A DNA stretch of 64,000 bases from DATLGB01 sp963726825. Its GTDB lineage: Bacteria > Actinomycetota > Thermoleophilia > Solirubrobacterales > Solirubrobacteraceae. A program made the position numbers and the translations under genes. Every line of letters starts with the position of its first letter. Position 1 is the first letter of the stretch. Under the pieces are notes generated by a model. It saw only the letters and a list, made by a program, of their open reading frames with translations. It searched no databases and was not told the DNA's origin. Positions 1 through 8,886 of this stretch are shown piece by piece. The stretch is taken from the NCBI GenBank assembly GCA_963726825.1, contig CAVSDT010000001.1, positions 558,001 through 622,000 of the forward strand. Reading direction: 5' to 3'.

Positions 1-594
1 CTCGGCCTGCTCGGCTGCGGCGATCAGCCGGCGCAGCTCCGTGACGTCGATCTCGACGGTGTGGGCCTCGCCCTCGATGACCTCAGGGGCCGGCGGCGGC
101 GGCGGGGCGGCCGCCAGGCCGGGAGCGGCGGGGGCGGCGGCGCGGGCCGGGTTCAGCGCCGGCCGGACCGGCTCGGGGGCAGGCTTGAGGCCGGCGTCGA
201 ACTCGACGCGCGTGCCCGACTCGCCCCACTCGACGGCGAAGCGGCCCTGCATGCGCGAGCCGAGCCACGCCACGACGAGCATCACGATGCCGACGCTGGT
301 GAGGACGGTGCCGAGCGACCCGTCGACCCACAGCACGGCGGCCGCGATCAGCGCGGCGCCGAGGAGCGCGACGCGCACGCGGGGGCGCAGCAGCTGGCGG
401 CCCGCGAAGCGCGACGCGGTGGCCAGGTGGTGGGGCAGCTGGGAGGGGCGGTCGGTTGGCGACGCGGGCGGCGGTGGCGGCGGCACGAAGCGGCCGTTGG
501 CCGTGCGCGTCCCGTCGTCACCGGGGGCCGCAGCCGCTGCCGGGTTCCCGCTGCCGTTGTCGCTTCCGTTCGCCGCGGGGGTGACAGAAGCCAT
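1..594 (-). CDS. membrane protein of unknown function, C-terminus beyond the window
   Basis: The minus-strand reading frame opens with ATG at 594 and stays open to base 1 (198 codons, no stop), so the protein is truncated by the window edge. It starts with a low-complexity Gly/Asn/Ala/Pro stretch containing a run of six prolines. A basic segment and one long or two short hydrophobic segments follow (about residues 75-115), then another Ala/Pro-rich linker and an acidic, probably helical stretch at the edge. It lies 29 bp downstream of the RecD2-like gene on the same strand and may be co-transcribed. I do not recognise a family; a membrane-anchored protein with a cytoplasmic tail is all that can be said. 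Confidence 0.6.
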   Translation of the reverse strand, partial: MASVTPAANGSDNGSGNPAAAAAPGDDGTRTANGRFVPPPPPPASPTDRPSQLPHHLATASRFAGRQLLRPRVRVALLGAALIAAAVLWVDGSLGTVLTSVGIVMLVVAWLGSRMQGRFAVEWGESGTRVEFDAGLKPAPEPVRPALNPARAAAPAAPGLAAAPPPPPAPEVIEGEAHTVEIDVTELRRLIAAAEQAE

Positions 595-623
595 GCCCGT
601 CGTGTTCCCGAACCAGAGGCCGG

Positions 624-2819
624 TCAGTCGTGTGACGTCGCCAGACGGTCCACCAGGCGCGAGGTTCGCCGCGCCGTGTCGGCTCGCGCCGCCGCGTCCG
701 CAACCGTGCGCGACTGCCCGACGATCACCGTCGCCCGGCGCGCGCGCGTCATCGCCGTGTAGAGCATCTCCCGCCGCAGGAACGCCGCCCCCGCCGCGGG
801 ATGGGCGACGACGATGCCGACGGGCAGCTCGATCCCCTGCCCCTTGTGGACCGAGCAGGCGTACGCGAGCCGCAGCCCGCCGGCCTCGTCCGCCGGCAGC
901 TCGACCTCCAGGCCGTCGGCGGTGACCGCGATGGTGTCGTCCATCACCGCCTCCAGGCGCAGGACCGTGCCGTTCATCAACCCGAGGTCGTGCAGGTTGC
1001 GGCCGGAGAGCATCAGCTTGTCGCCGATCCGCAGGCGCCCGCCGAGCACCGGCTCCCCGTGGGGGTTCAGCGCGGCTTGGAGCGCCGCGTTGATCGCATC
1101 GATCCCGAGTGGGCCGCGGTAGACGGGCGCGAACACCTGGATGTCCTCCAGCGTCGAGACGCCGTAGAAGCGCGGCAGGCGCTCGGAGACGAGGGTGACG
1201 ATCTCGGCGAGCGCATCAGCCGGCGCCGCCCGCTCGACGAGGAAGAGGTCGCGCTCCAGCCCGTCGTCGGCCACGAAGGACGGTGGGCGCCCCTGGCGCA
1301 CCTCGTGCGCGCCGCGGACGATCATCGACCCGGCCGCCTGGCGGAACACGTGCGTGAGCTGCACCGCCGGGACGAGGCCGGACCCGGCCAGCTCGGCGAA
1401 CGGCTTGCCCGCCCCCACCGGCGCGAGCTGGTCCTGGTCGCCGACGAGCACGACGTGCATGCGCGGCCCGACCGCGCGCAGCAGCGCGACCAGCAGCTCG
1501 AGGTTGGCCATCGAGGTCTCGTCCACCACGAGCACGTCGCCCGGCAGCGGCGCGTGCTCGTCGCGTTGCGGCCCCTCGCCGGGGATCCAGCCCAGCAGCG
1601 CGTGGACCGTGGTGGCCTCGAGGTTCGTCGACTCGGCCACCCGCCGGGCGGCACGGCCGGTCGGGGCGACGAGCGTCACGTCCGCGTCGGCTGCGTGCGC
1701 CGCGGCGCAGACGAGCCGGATCGTGGCGGTCTTGCCCGTGCCCGGACCGCCCGTCACGAGCGACAGCCGGTGCGCGAAGGCGTTGACGACCGCCTCGCGC
1801 TGCTGCGGCTGGGGCTCGAGCGTCGTCGTCGCTGCCGTCGGCACGCGGTCGGCCGCGGCGCCGGCGCCGGGCGCCTCGGCGGGCCCGAGCCCGTCGGCCG
1901 CCACCGCGACGTCGGGCCCCGCGGCCAACGTCCGGGCGGGCGCGGCGGCGACGAGCCGGTGCACGCGCGTCGCGAGCTCGCGCTCGAGCGCCGCCGTCGC
2001 CGGCCGGTAGAGGAAGCCGTCCTCGAGCGTCACGGCGTCCGCTGTCGCGGCGTCGCGCACGAGCGTCACCGCGTCGAGGTCGCGCCCGAGCAGCCGGCGC
2101 GTGCGCTCGACCGCCTCCCCGGCGGGAAGGCAGGTCGAGCCGTCGCGCTCGGCCTCCGACAGGACGTGCACGAGGCCGGCGACCGCACGCTGGGGGCTGT
2201 CGGGGGGCACGCCGGCGGCGCGCGCGATCGTGTCAGCGGTGGCGAAGCCGACCCCGAAGACGCTCGTGAGCTCGTACGGGGACTCACGCACGACCCGGTG
2301 TGCACGCGGCCCGTAGTGCTTGTCCAGCCGCGGCACCAGCCACGCCAGCCCGTGCGGGCCGAGCAGCAGGTGCAGCGAGCGGACCGAGCGCAGCGCGTCC
2401 CACGAGCCGGCGGCGCGCGCGGCCTGGCGCGCGCCGAGGCCGGCGTCCTTGAACGCCCGCCGCGGGTCGGCGTCGATGACGTCCAGGACCCGCTCGCCGT
2501 GGCGCTCCAGCAACAGCCGCGCCCGCGATGCCCCGATCCCCCGCACGCGCTCGAGGTAGGCGCGCAGCGCGGCGTCCCCCGCAGGCTGCAGCGGCTGAGC
2601 GCTGCGCACCCGGACCTGAAGGCCGAACCGCGCGTTCTCCTGCCACGTCCCCGCGATCGCCACGCGCTCCCCCGCCTCCAGGTGCGCGACAGGGCCCACG
2701 AGGATCAGCTCGTCACCGTCCCGGTCCGCCTCCACCACCGCGAACTCGCCGTCCTCGGCGGCGAAGCGGACGCGGCTGACCTCGACCTCGTCCTCGAAGG
2801 TGGAACCGGGGGCCGTCAC
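624..2819 (-). CDS. recD2: RecD2-type DNA helicase
   Basis: Superfamily 1B 5'-3' DNA helicase of the RecD2 group, the stand-alone RecD-like enzymes of organisms that lack RecBC partners; likely acts in DNA repair. An N-terminal OB-like domain and helix-hairpin-helix repeats (GIGASRA, GVGFATAD) precede the helicase core. Walker A is GGPGTGKTAT, Walker B/motif II is VDETS, motif III is VGDQDQLAPVG, and the C-terminal motif VHKGQG and the LYTAMTRAR motif are present. Length (about 730 aa) fits the family. The start is uncertain: GTG codons lie at 2876, 2840, 2834 and 2819. I chose 2819 because the family's N-terminal domain begins just after it and this avoids overlap with the divergent tag gene. 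Confidence 0.9.
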   Translation of the reverse strand: MTAPGSTFEDEVEVSRVRFAAEDGEFAVVEADRDGDELILVGPVAHLEAGERVAIAGTWQENARFGLQVRVRSAQPLQPAGDAALRAYLERVRGIGASRARLLLERHGERVLDVIDADPRRAFKDAGLGARQAARAAGSWDALRSVRSLHLLLGPHGLAWLVPRLDKHYGPRAHRVVRESPYELTSVFGVGFATADTIARAAGVPPDSPQRAVAGLVHVLSEAERDGSTCLPAGEAVERTRRLLGRDLDAVTLVRDAATADAVTLEDGFLYRPATAALERELATRVHRLVAAAPARTLAAGPDVAVAADGLGPAEAPGAGAAADRVPTAATTTLEPQPQQREAVVNAFAHRLSLVTGGPGTGKTATIRLVCAAAHAADADVTLVAPTGRAARRVAESTNLEATTVHALLGWIPGEGPQRDEHAPLPGDVLVVDETSMANLELLVALLRAVGPRMHVVLVGDQDQLAPVGAGKPFAELAGSGLVPAVQLTHVFRQAAGSMIVRGAHEVRQGRPPSFVADDGLERDLFLVERAAPADALAEIVTLVSERLPRFYGVSTLEDIQVFAPVYRGPLGIDAINAALQAALNPHGEPVLGGRLRIGDKLMLSGRNLHDLGLMNGTVLRLEAVMDDTIAVTADGLEVELPADEAGGLRLAYACSVHKGQGIELPVGIVVAHPAAGAAFLRREMLYTAMTRARRATVIVGQSRTVADAAARADTARRTSRLVDRLATSHD

Positions 2820-2859
2820 GCCCTCCAGTATCACCCCCACGCGGATAGGCTCGCCACCG

Positions 2860-3507
2860 ATGAGCGATCTCGTCACAGGTGCGGACGGCCACGCGCGCTG
2901 TGGCTGGGGCGCCTCGACCCCGGACTACCTCGCCTACCACGACACGGAGTGGGGCCGGCCCGTCACCGGCGAGCGGGAGCTGTACGAGCGGATGACGCTC
3001 GAGGCGTTCCAGAGCGGGCTGTCGTGGCTGACGATCCTGCGCAAGCGTGCGGGCTTCCGCACGGCGTTCGCGGGCTTCGACCCCGAGGTCGTCGCGCGCT
3101 ACGGCACGGAGGACCTCGCCCGCCTGATGGCCGACGCCGCGATCGTGCGCAACCGCCGCAAGATCGAGGCGGCGATCACCAACGCGCAGGCCTTGCTCGA
3201 CCTCCACGACGCCGGCGAGACGCTCGGCGGTCTGCTCTGGGCCTGCCGCGAGGACGGGGCCGCGCCGCGCGCGTTCGGCGACGTCCCGGCGCAGACGCCG
3301 ACGTCGAAGGCCCTGGCCAAGGACCTCAAGCGCCGCGGCTTCCGCTTCGTCGGCCCGACGACGCTGTACGCCGGGATGCAGGCCTGCGGCGTCGTCGACG
3401 ACCACCTCGACGGTTGTTGGGTGCGCCCGGCCGTCGAGGCGGACCGCGCCGCGGTCGGCCGACGCGGCGACGGGCGCGGGGCGGCTAGCCCAGCGCGGCG
3501 TGTTTGA
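2860..3507 (+). CDS. tag: DNA-3-methyladenine glycosylase I
   Basis: Base-excision repair glycosylase that removes 3-methyladenine from alkylated DNA. The 215-residue protein shows the family hallmarks: the N-terminal CGW motif, the YHDTEWG segment, FQSGLSWLTIL, and the C-terminal H-x3-C pair (DDHLDGC). With the N-terminal Cys and His these form the zinc snap. ATG at 2860 fits the family N-terminus; the frame runs upstream but has no homologous sequence there. It is divergent from the RecD2-like gene and its 3' end overlaps the convergent methyltransferase gene by 23 bp. The C-terminal 15-20 residues are Arg/Ala/Gly-rich and probably disordered. Confidence 0.95.
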   Translation: MSDLVTGADGHARCGWGASTPDYLAYHDTEWGRPVTGERELYERMTLEAFQSGLSWLTILRKRAGFRTAFAGFDPEVVARYGTEDLARLMADAAIVRNRRKIEAAITNAQALLDLHDAGETLGGLLWACREDGAAPRAFGDVPAQTPTSKALAKDLKRRGFRFVGPTTLYAGMQACGVVDDHLDGCWVRPAVEADRAAVGRRGDGRGAASPARRV

Positions 3508-4258
3508 CCGCGACGAAGGCGACGTAGTCCAGCGGCTCGCCCGTCACGGACAGGCGGTGCGTGTACTCGTGGCGCGCGACGATCTCCATCGTGCCGTCGG
3601 CCACGGCGCGCTTGACGAGCTGGGCGAAGCCGGACTCGTCGTTGTCGCCGACGAACTCGTCCTTGATGTTGAAGGCGATCAGCCCGCCGTCGGCGACGTG
3701 ATCGAAGGCCGCGACGAACGCGGCCGTGGGGATGTCGCCGAAGCCGAGGGCCGCGACGAGCGACAGGGCGTTGAAGTCCCCGTCGCGCAGGCGGCGGACG
3801 TCGGCGTCGCCGAGCGCCGTGAGGTCCCCCACGACGTAGTCGTCGTAGACCCCGGGGCGGTCACGCTCGGCGGCGGCGGCGGCCTCCGGGAGGATGTCGC
3901 AGCCGACGACGTGGGCGGCGCCGATCCCGCGCAGCTCCTCGCCGACCATGCCGTTGCCGGCGCCGACGTCGAGGATGCGCAGCGGCGCGCCGTCGAGGCG
4001 CCCCAGCTCACCGGCGAGCAGCTCGGCGACCGTCGCCGGCGAGCAGCACTCGAGCTCGGTGGAGAACAGCTGCTCGTACAGGCCCGGCCGCGTGTAGATG
4101 TCCGCGTAGTCGTGGAAGCGGATCCGCCGCACACGACCGGCTTCCATGATCTCGCACCACTCGGCGTCCTGGGAGATCCCCTGCTCGTCGCGCTGCGGGA
4201 AGCGGACCGCGTAGGAGCGGCCTTCGATGGTGGTCGTCTGGTTCTCGGCGAGTGACAT
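3485..4258 (-). CDS. class I SAM-dependent methyltransferase
   Basis: 257-residue Rossmann-fold methyltransferase. The SAM-binding motif I is clear (ILDVGAGNGMVGEE, about residues 93-106), followed by an acidic motif II position (VVGCDILPEA) and a post-I region around VVGDLTALGDADV. The N-terminal 80 residues, with RRIRFHDYADIYTRPGLYEQLF, may recognise the substrate. No substrate can be inferred. It starts with ATG at 4258. The 75 bp upstream, towards the MetE-like gene, carry two perfect 13-bp palindromes, so this gene is probably under a TetR-type repressor. Confidence 0.8.
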   Translation of the reverse strand: MSLAENQTTTIEGRSYAVRFPQRDEQGISQDAEWCEIMEAGRVRRIRFHDYADIYTRPGLYEQLFSTELECCSPATVAELLAGELGRLDGAPLRILDVGAGNGMVGEELRGIGAAHVVGCDILPEAAAAAERDRPGVYDDYVVGDLTALGDADVRRLRDGDFNALSLVAALGFGDIPTAAFVAAFDHVADGGLIAFNIKDEFVGDNDESGFAQLVKRAVADGTMEIVARHEYTHRLSVTGEPLDYVAFVAVKHAALG

Positions 4259-4275
4259 TCCTGCCCACCCTAACC

Positions 4276-4303
4276 TGAACGTCGTTCACTTGAACGTCGT
4301 TCA
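4276..4303. promoter_or_regulatory. tandem 13-bp palindromes, likely repressor operator
   Basis: TGAACGTCGTTCA occurs twice, at 4276-4288 and 4291-4303, with centres 15 bp apart. Each copy is a perfect palindrome around a central T (TGAACG/CGTTCA). The pair sits 18-45 bp upstream of the methyltransferase start, where a repressor would block RNA polymerase. Half-sites of this kind are typical of TetR-family operators, which often bind as two dimers at closely spaced sites. No regulator gene is adjacent. The TetR gene at 25.6 kb is distant and there is no evidence for a link. Confidence 0.6.
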
Positions 4304-4333
4304 GCTCAGTCGTCAGGCTGCGAACGCCACCGT

Positions 4334-5455
4334 TCAGCCCCAGATCTCGTCGGCGGTCTCGACCACCAGACGCAGCTTCTCGGCCTCCTGCTCGACGGTG
4401 AGCGCGTTGCCCTCGACGGTGGAGGAGAACCCGCACTGGGGCGACAGGCACAGCTGATCGAGGTCGGTGTGCTGCGTCGCGGCCTCGACGCGGCGCTTGA
4501 GGTCGTCCTTGGCCTCGAGCTCGCCCGACTTGGTTGTCACGAGGCCGAGCACGACGACCTTCCCCTTCGGGAGGAAGCGCAGCGGCTCGAAGCCGCCGGA
4601 GCGCTCGTCGTCCCACTCCATGAAGAAGCCGTCCACGTCGAGCTCGTTGAAGAGCGCCTCGGCGACGAAGTCGTAGCCACCCTCGGCCACCCAGCTCGAG
4701 CGGAAGTTGCCGCGGCACATGTGGGTCGTGATCGCCATGCCGTCGGGCCGGCCGCGCAGCGCCTCGTTGATGTGGGCGATGTAGGCCTCGTGGAGGTGGT
4801 CGGCGTCGGCGCCCATCTCGGCGACCATCGCGCGCTGGGTGGGATCGTTGAGGTACGCGAGGCTCGTGTCGTCGAACTGCAGGTAGCGGCAGCCCTGGGC
4901 GCCGAGGCGGCGGACCTGCTCCGCGTAGGCGGCGGTGAGGTCCTCCCAGAAGGGGTCGAGGTCGGGGTAGACCTCGGGGTCGATCGCGGCCCGGCCGCCG
5001 CGGTAGTGGACCATGCTCGGCGAGGGGATCGTGAGCTTGGGGACCTGGGTCGGGTCCGCCACGTCCTGGAGGAACTCGAAGTCGTCGCCGAAGATCGTCT
5101 CGCGCAGCGAGATGCGCTCCTTGATCTCCATCGCGGCGGGGGTGAACTCGATCTCGCCGTCGGCGTTGCGGAACTTCACCGCGAGGTCGCCCGGCGCCTG
5201 CGTGACGCCGCCGAGGCGGTAGATGAAGTCCATGTGCCAGGACGCGCGGCGCAGCTCGCCGTCGGTGACGGTCGACAGCCCGGCGTCGCGCTGGAGGCGC
5301 ACGACGTCGCGGATCGCGTCGTCCTCGACCGCCTGGAGCGCGGCGTCGTCGATGCGCCCGGCGGCGTGGTCCTCACGGGCGCGCAGCAGCTCGGGCGGGC
5401 GCAGCAGCGAGCCGACGTGGTCGGCGCGGAAGGGCGGCGTGTCACGGAGGCTCAT
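4334..5455 (-). CDS. MetE C-terminal-like methyltransferase, YxjG/YxjH type
   Basis: 373-residue protein related to the catalytic half of cobalamin-independent methionine synthase. It contains FRADHVGSLLRP at the N-terminus, the zinc-ligand segment THMCRGN (HxC), the acidic MEWDDE segment, and a C-terminal SPQCGFSS with the third metal-binding Cys. It lacks the N-terminal MetE half, as do the Bacillus YxjG/YxjH proteins. The expected reaction is methyl transfer from a folate or another donor to a thiol, probably homocysteine. It lies 61 bp downstream of the desaturase and 75 bp upstream of the methyltransferase, all on one strand. No methionine riboswitch is seen in the 61-bp gap. Confidence 0.85.
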   Translation of the reverse strand: MSLRDTPPFRADHVGSLLRPPELLRAREDHAAGRIDDAALQAVEDDAIRDVVRLQRDAGLSTVTDGELRRASWHMDFIYRLGGVTQAPGDLAVKFRNADGEIEFTPAAMEIKERISLRETIFGDDFEFLQDVADPTQVPKLTIPSPSMVHYRGGRAAIDPEVYPDLDPFWEDLTAAYAEQVRRLGAQGCRYLQFDDTSLAYLNDPTQRAMVAEMGADADHLHEAYIAHINEALRGRPDGMAITTHMCRGNFRSSWVAEGGYDFVAEALFNELDVDGFFMEWDDERSGGFEPLRFLPKGKVVVLGLVTTKSGELEAKDDLKRRVEAATQHTDLDQLCLSPQCGFSSTVEGNALTVEQEAEKLRLVVETADEIWG

Positions 5456-5516
5456 CCCGTCCGCCTACCCGGCCCGGCGCGACGCGACGCGACGCACCCG
5501 AGCCGGTCGGGACGCC

Positions 5517-6533
5517 CTAGGCGGTCGAGACCTGGGTCGTGCGCATGCGGCGCACCTCGCCCCAGGTGAGCAGCCGGCCGGCACGCGGGTCCCACACCTT
5601 CAGGCGCGTGGCCTTCAGCCCGTTCCAGAACGTCAGCACCGGGACGTCGCGGAACAGGTCGATGTCGTCGTGCGCGGCCTGGAGGTTGTAGTTCGGCACG
5701 CGTGACGACAGGTGGTGCACGTGATGGAGGCCGATGTTGCCGCTGAAGAACTGCAGCACCTTCGGGAGCTTGAGGTAGGAGGAGCCGCGCAGCGCGGCGT
5801 CGGCGTAGCTCCACTCCCCGTGCCCCTCCCAGTAGGTGTCCTCGAACTGGTGCTGGACGTAGAAGAGGTAGACGCCGGAGATGCCCGCCACGGCGGCCGT
5901 CGGGCCCTGGACGAGCAGGAACGTGTCCCACCCGATGAGCAGGCACAGGCCGCCGATCAGCACGAGGAGCACGGCGTTGGTGACCCACACGCTGCGGCGG
6001 CTGCGCGGACGGGCGCTGGACTTGACGAGGCGCGGCTGGATGATCAGGGCCCAGATCCAACCGAGGCCGAGCATCACGATCGGGTTGCGGAACGTCCGGT
6101 AGGCCCAGCGGCCCTTCCAGTCTCGCGCGAGGTACTCGTCGACCGTGATCGTCTCGACGTCGCCGGCGCCCCGGCGGTCGAGGTCACCCGCCGACGCGTG
6201 GTGCATCGCGTGGTCGTGGCGCCAGGCCTGGAACGGGGTGTAGACGAGCACGCCGGTGACGGCGCCGACGATGTGGTTGAGCCGCTTCGTCGACATGTAG
6301 GAGCCGTGCGTGCAGTCATGGAAGACGATGAACGTGCGCAGGAGAAAACCCCCGCCCAGCACGCCGACGAGGAACGTCCAGACGTAGGGGACGTCCGCGC
6401 GGATCATCAGCCACATCACGACCGACAGCGCCAGGTACGGCACCGCGGAGGTGAACAGGCCGAGGACGCTCTTGCGCGTGTCCGGCTGCGCGTACGGCGC
6501 GATCAACGGCTTCCAGGGGGCACCCTCGCTCAT
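5517..6533 (-). CDS. membrane fatty acid desaturase
   Basis: 338-residue integral membrane di-iron desaturase. The three histidine boxes are HDCTH (residues 72-76), HDHAMHH (106-112) and HHVHH (about 274). Hydrophobic segments near residues 25-70, 88-100, 150-170 and 185-230 match the usual four-helix topology with cytoplasmic metal ligands. It introduces double bonds into acyl chains of membrane lipids; regiospecificity cannot be read. ATG at 6533. The 185-bp divergent region towards the response regulator gene presumably holds both promoters. Confidence 0.9.
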   Translation of the reverse strand: MSEGAPWKPLIAPYAQPDTRKSVLGLFTSAVPYLALSVVMWLMIRADVPYVWTFLVGVLGGGFLLRTFIVFHDCTHGSYMSTKRLNHIVGAVTGVLVYTPFQAWRHDHAMHHASAGDLDRRGAGDVETITVDEYLARDWKGRWAYRTFRNPIVMLGLGWIWALIIQPRLVKSSARPRSRRSVWVTNAVLLVLIGGLCLLIGWDTFLLVQGPTAAVAGISGVYLFYVQHQFEDTYWEGHGEWSYADAALRGSSYLKLPKVLQFFSGNIGLHHVHHLSSRVPNYNLQAAHDDIDLFRDVPVLTFWNGLKATRLKVWDPRAGRLLTWGEVRRMRTTQVSTA

Positions 6534-6718
6534 GAGGTCGGCGAGCCTAATGGTTCTCGGGCCGGATTGGTGGCTCTCAGGCGACTCCCAGGCCGCGCGC
6601 AGTCAGGTGGCAGGCCTCGCGGGCAGGGTGGCTGCATGCTCCGCCGCCGCTACGACTGCCGTGGGAGGGCCGACGCCCTCGCGCCGCGGCGTAGCCTTCC
6701 GATCAGAGGATCGCAGCC

Positions 6719-7420
6719 ATGACCACGTCCCCACCGACCCATCGCATCCTCGTCGTCGACGACGAGCCGAACATCGTCGAGGTCGTGTCGATGGCCCTGC
6801 GCCACCACGGCTTCGAGATCGCCGCGGCCGGGACGGGCAACGACGCCCTCGCCGCCGCCGGCGAGTTCGATCCCGACCTCATCGTCCTCGACGTGATGCT
6901 CCCCGACATGGAGGGCTTCGACGTCGCCCGCCGCCTGGGCGCGAAGGGCTCGCGCGTCCCGATCGTCTTCCTGACCGCGCGCGACTCCACCGACGACAAG
7001 GTCCGCGGCCTCACGCTGGGCGGTGACGACTACGTCACGAAGCCGTTCAGCCTCGAGGAGCTCGTCGCTCGGGTGCGCACCGTCCTGCGCCGCTCCGGCC
7101 TGACCGGGCCCGAGACGAGCCGCCTCGCGTTCGAGGACCTCCAGCTCGACGAGGACACGCGTGAGGTCACGCGCGCCGGGCGCGAGATCGAGCTCACGCA
7201 GACCGAGTACCGGCTCCTGCGCTACCTCATGCTCAACCCGCGCGTCGTCCTGACCCGCGCGCAGCTCCTCGAGCACGTGTGGGAGTACGACTTCGGGGGC
7301 GACGCCCGTGTGCTGGAGACCTACGTCTCCTACCTGCGCAAGAAGCTCGACGGCGAGGGCGAAGCCTCGCTGATCCGCACGGTGCGCGGCGTCGGCTACG
7401 CGCTGCGCGCGCCCCGCTAG
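6719..7420 (+). CDS. OmpR/PhoB-family response regulator
   Basis: 233-residue DNA-binding response regulator. The receiver domain (about residues 8-120) has the acidic pair DDE at 14-16, the phospho-acceptor Asp58 (VLDVMLPD) and Lys108 (VTKPF). The C-terminal winged-helix domain (about 130-230) contains LTQTEYRLLRYLM and ends in TVRGVGYAL. Partner kinase is the next gene, three bases downstream. A GAGG ribosome-binding site precedes the ATG. The regulon is unknown; the following sugar/lipid glycosyltransferase gene and the divergent desaturase are candidate neighbours under its control. Confidence 0.95.
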   Translation: MTTSPPTHRILVVDDEPNIVEVVSMALRHHGFEIAAAGTGNDALAAAGEFDPDLIVLDVMLPDMEGFDVARRLGAKGSRVPIVFLTARDSTDDKVRGLTLGGDDYVTKPFSLEELVARVRTVLRRSGLTGPETSRLAFEDLQLDEDTREVTRAGREIELTQTEYRLLRYLMLNPRVVLTRAQLLEHVWEYDFGGDARVLETYVSYLRKKLDGEGEASLIRTVRGVGYALRAPR

Positions 7421-7423
7421 GCC

Positions 7424-8860
7424 ATGGCGTCGCTGCGCAGCCGCCTGCTGCTGGCGGTGATCGGGATCACCGCCGCGGGCCTGGTGCTGCTCGCGGCGAT
7501 CGTCTACCTCGAGCAGCGCTCGTTCCTGCTCGACCGCGTCGACCAGCAGGCGCAGGCCGCCCTGTTCCCGGCCGTCTCGCGCATCAACGACACCGACGGG
7601 GACGGACCCGGATACGGCGGTCCCGGCGGCCCCGGACCCGACCGGGCCGTCCCCGCCGGGACCTGGGCGGCCGTCTACACCCCGTCCGGCGTCCGCGCCA
7701 GCGACCCGGTCGTGCTCGGGCTCTACCGCGGCCAGACCCGGCCACCTGCGCCCGACATCGGCCGCGAGGACCTCGGCGACGGCGCCCGCACCGTCGCCGC
7801 CGTCTCCGGGAGCGGCCGCTACCGGGTGATCTCCCAGCGCGACCGCTTCTCCAACGCGCGCATCGTGATCGCCGTCCCGCTCGCCGACACCGACCAGACG
7901 CTGAGCCGGCTGCTCGTCGTCGAGGCCCTCGTGATCGGCGGGGTCCTGCTGCTCATCGGCCTCGGCGCCTGGGTCGTCGTGCGGGTCGGGCTGCTGCCGC
8001 TGGACCGGATGGGCCACACCGCCGGCCGGATCGCCGGCGGGGACCTCTCCCACCGCGTCGCCGACACCGATCCGCGGTCGGAGGTCGGCCGCCTGGGCGG
8101 GTCGCTGAACGCGATGCTCGACCGGCTGGAGGAGGCGTTCTCCGAGCGCGAGGCCTCCGAGGCGCGCCTGCGCACCTTCATCGCCGACGCCTCCCACGAG
8201 CTGCGCACGCCGCTGACCTCGATCCGGGGCTACGCCGAGCTGTACCGGATCGGCGTCGCCCGCGGCGAGGCCGACACGGCGCGCGCGATGCAGCGCATCG
8301 AGGAGGAGGCCACGCGCATGGGCGTCCTCGTCGAGGACCTGCTCACGCTCGCGCGCCTGGACAGCGTGGAGGAGGTCGCCCGCGCCCCCGTCCACCTCGC
8401 CCCGCTGGTGCGCGACGCCGTCGACGACGCGCGGGCGAGCGCCCCCGAGCGTGAGATCGCCGTCGACGCCGCCGACGCCGGCGTCGTCAGCGGTGACCGC
8501 GACGGCCTCCGCCAGGTCCTCGCGAACCTGCTGCGCAACGCGCTCGTCCACACGCCCCCCGGGACACCGATCGAGGTCGGCGTGCACCGGGAGGCCGGCG
8601 CGCTCGCGCTGACCGTGCGCGACCACGGGCCGGGCCTGCCCACCGACGACGGTGACGCGCTGTTCGAGCGCTTCTGGCGCGCTGAGGGCGGCCGCGAGCG
8701 CGGCAAGGGCGGCGCCGGACTGGGCCTCGCCATCGTGGCCGGGATCGTCGACGCCCACGGCGGGACGGTCGCGGCCGCCAACGCCGACGACGGCGGCGCG
8801 ATCTTCACCGTGCGCCTGCCCGCGGCCGCCGAGTCTCAGACTCCCCTCAGGTCCTCCTAG
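7424..8860 (+). CDS. sensor histidine kinase
   Basis: 478-residue membrane histidine kinase paired with the response regulator just upstream. Two transmembrane helices (about residues 7-29 and 163-187) flank an extracytoplasmic sensor region with a Gly/Pro-rich stretch (61-75). A HAMP domain follows (188-240), then HisKA with His258 in FIADASHELRTPL, then the ATPase domain with N-box NLLRNALVHT, G1 DHGPGLP, F-box FERFWRAE and G2 GAGLGLAI. The organisation resembles actinobacterial TrcS/PrrB-like kinases. The stimulus cannot be inferred. Confidence 0.94.
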   Translation: MASLRSRLLLAVIGITAAGLVLLAAIVYLEQRSFLLDRVDQQAQAALFPAVSRINDTDGDGPGYGGPGGPGPDRAVPAGTWAAVYTPSGVRASDPVVLGLYRGQTRPPAPDIGREDLGDGARTVAAVSGSGRYRVISQRDRFSNARIVIAVPLADTDQTLSRLLVVEALVIGGVLLLIGLGAWVVVRVGLLPLDRMGHTAGRIAGGDLSHRVADTDPRSEVGRLGGSLNAMLDRLEEAFSEREASEARLRTFIADASHELRTPLTSIRGYAELYRIGVARGEADTARAMQRIEEEATRMGVLVEDLLTLARLDSVEEVARAPVHLAPLVRDAVDDARASAPEREIAVDAADAGVVSGDRDGLRQVLANLLRNALVHTPPGTPIEVGVHREAGALALTVRDHGPGLPTDDGDALFERFWRAEGGRERGKGGAGLGLAIVAGIVDAHGGTVAAANADDGGAIFTVRLPAAAESQTPLRSS

Positions 8861-8886
8861 GGACGGCGACAGCGCCGGCAGCGAGC

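Noticed and set aside
801..3488. 895-codon plus-strand open frame antisense to the RecD2-like gene
   Set aside because: Low-complexity Arg/Gly/Ala protein with no motifs; long antisense frames are expected at this GC content, and the minus strand carries all helicase motifs.
5456..5516. Possible SAM or methionine riboswitch before the MetE-like gene
   Set aside because: The gap is only 61 bp with a GCGAC repeat and no riboswitch core.
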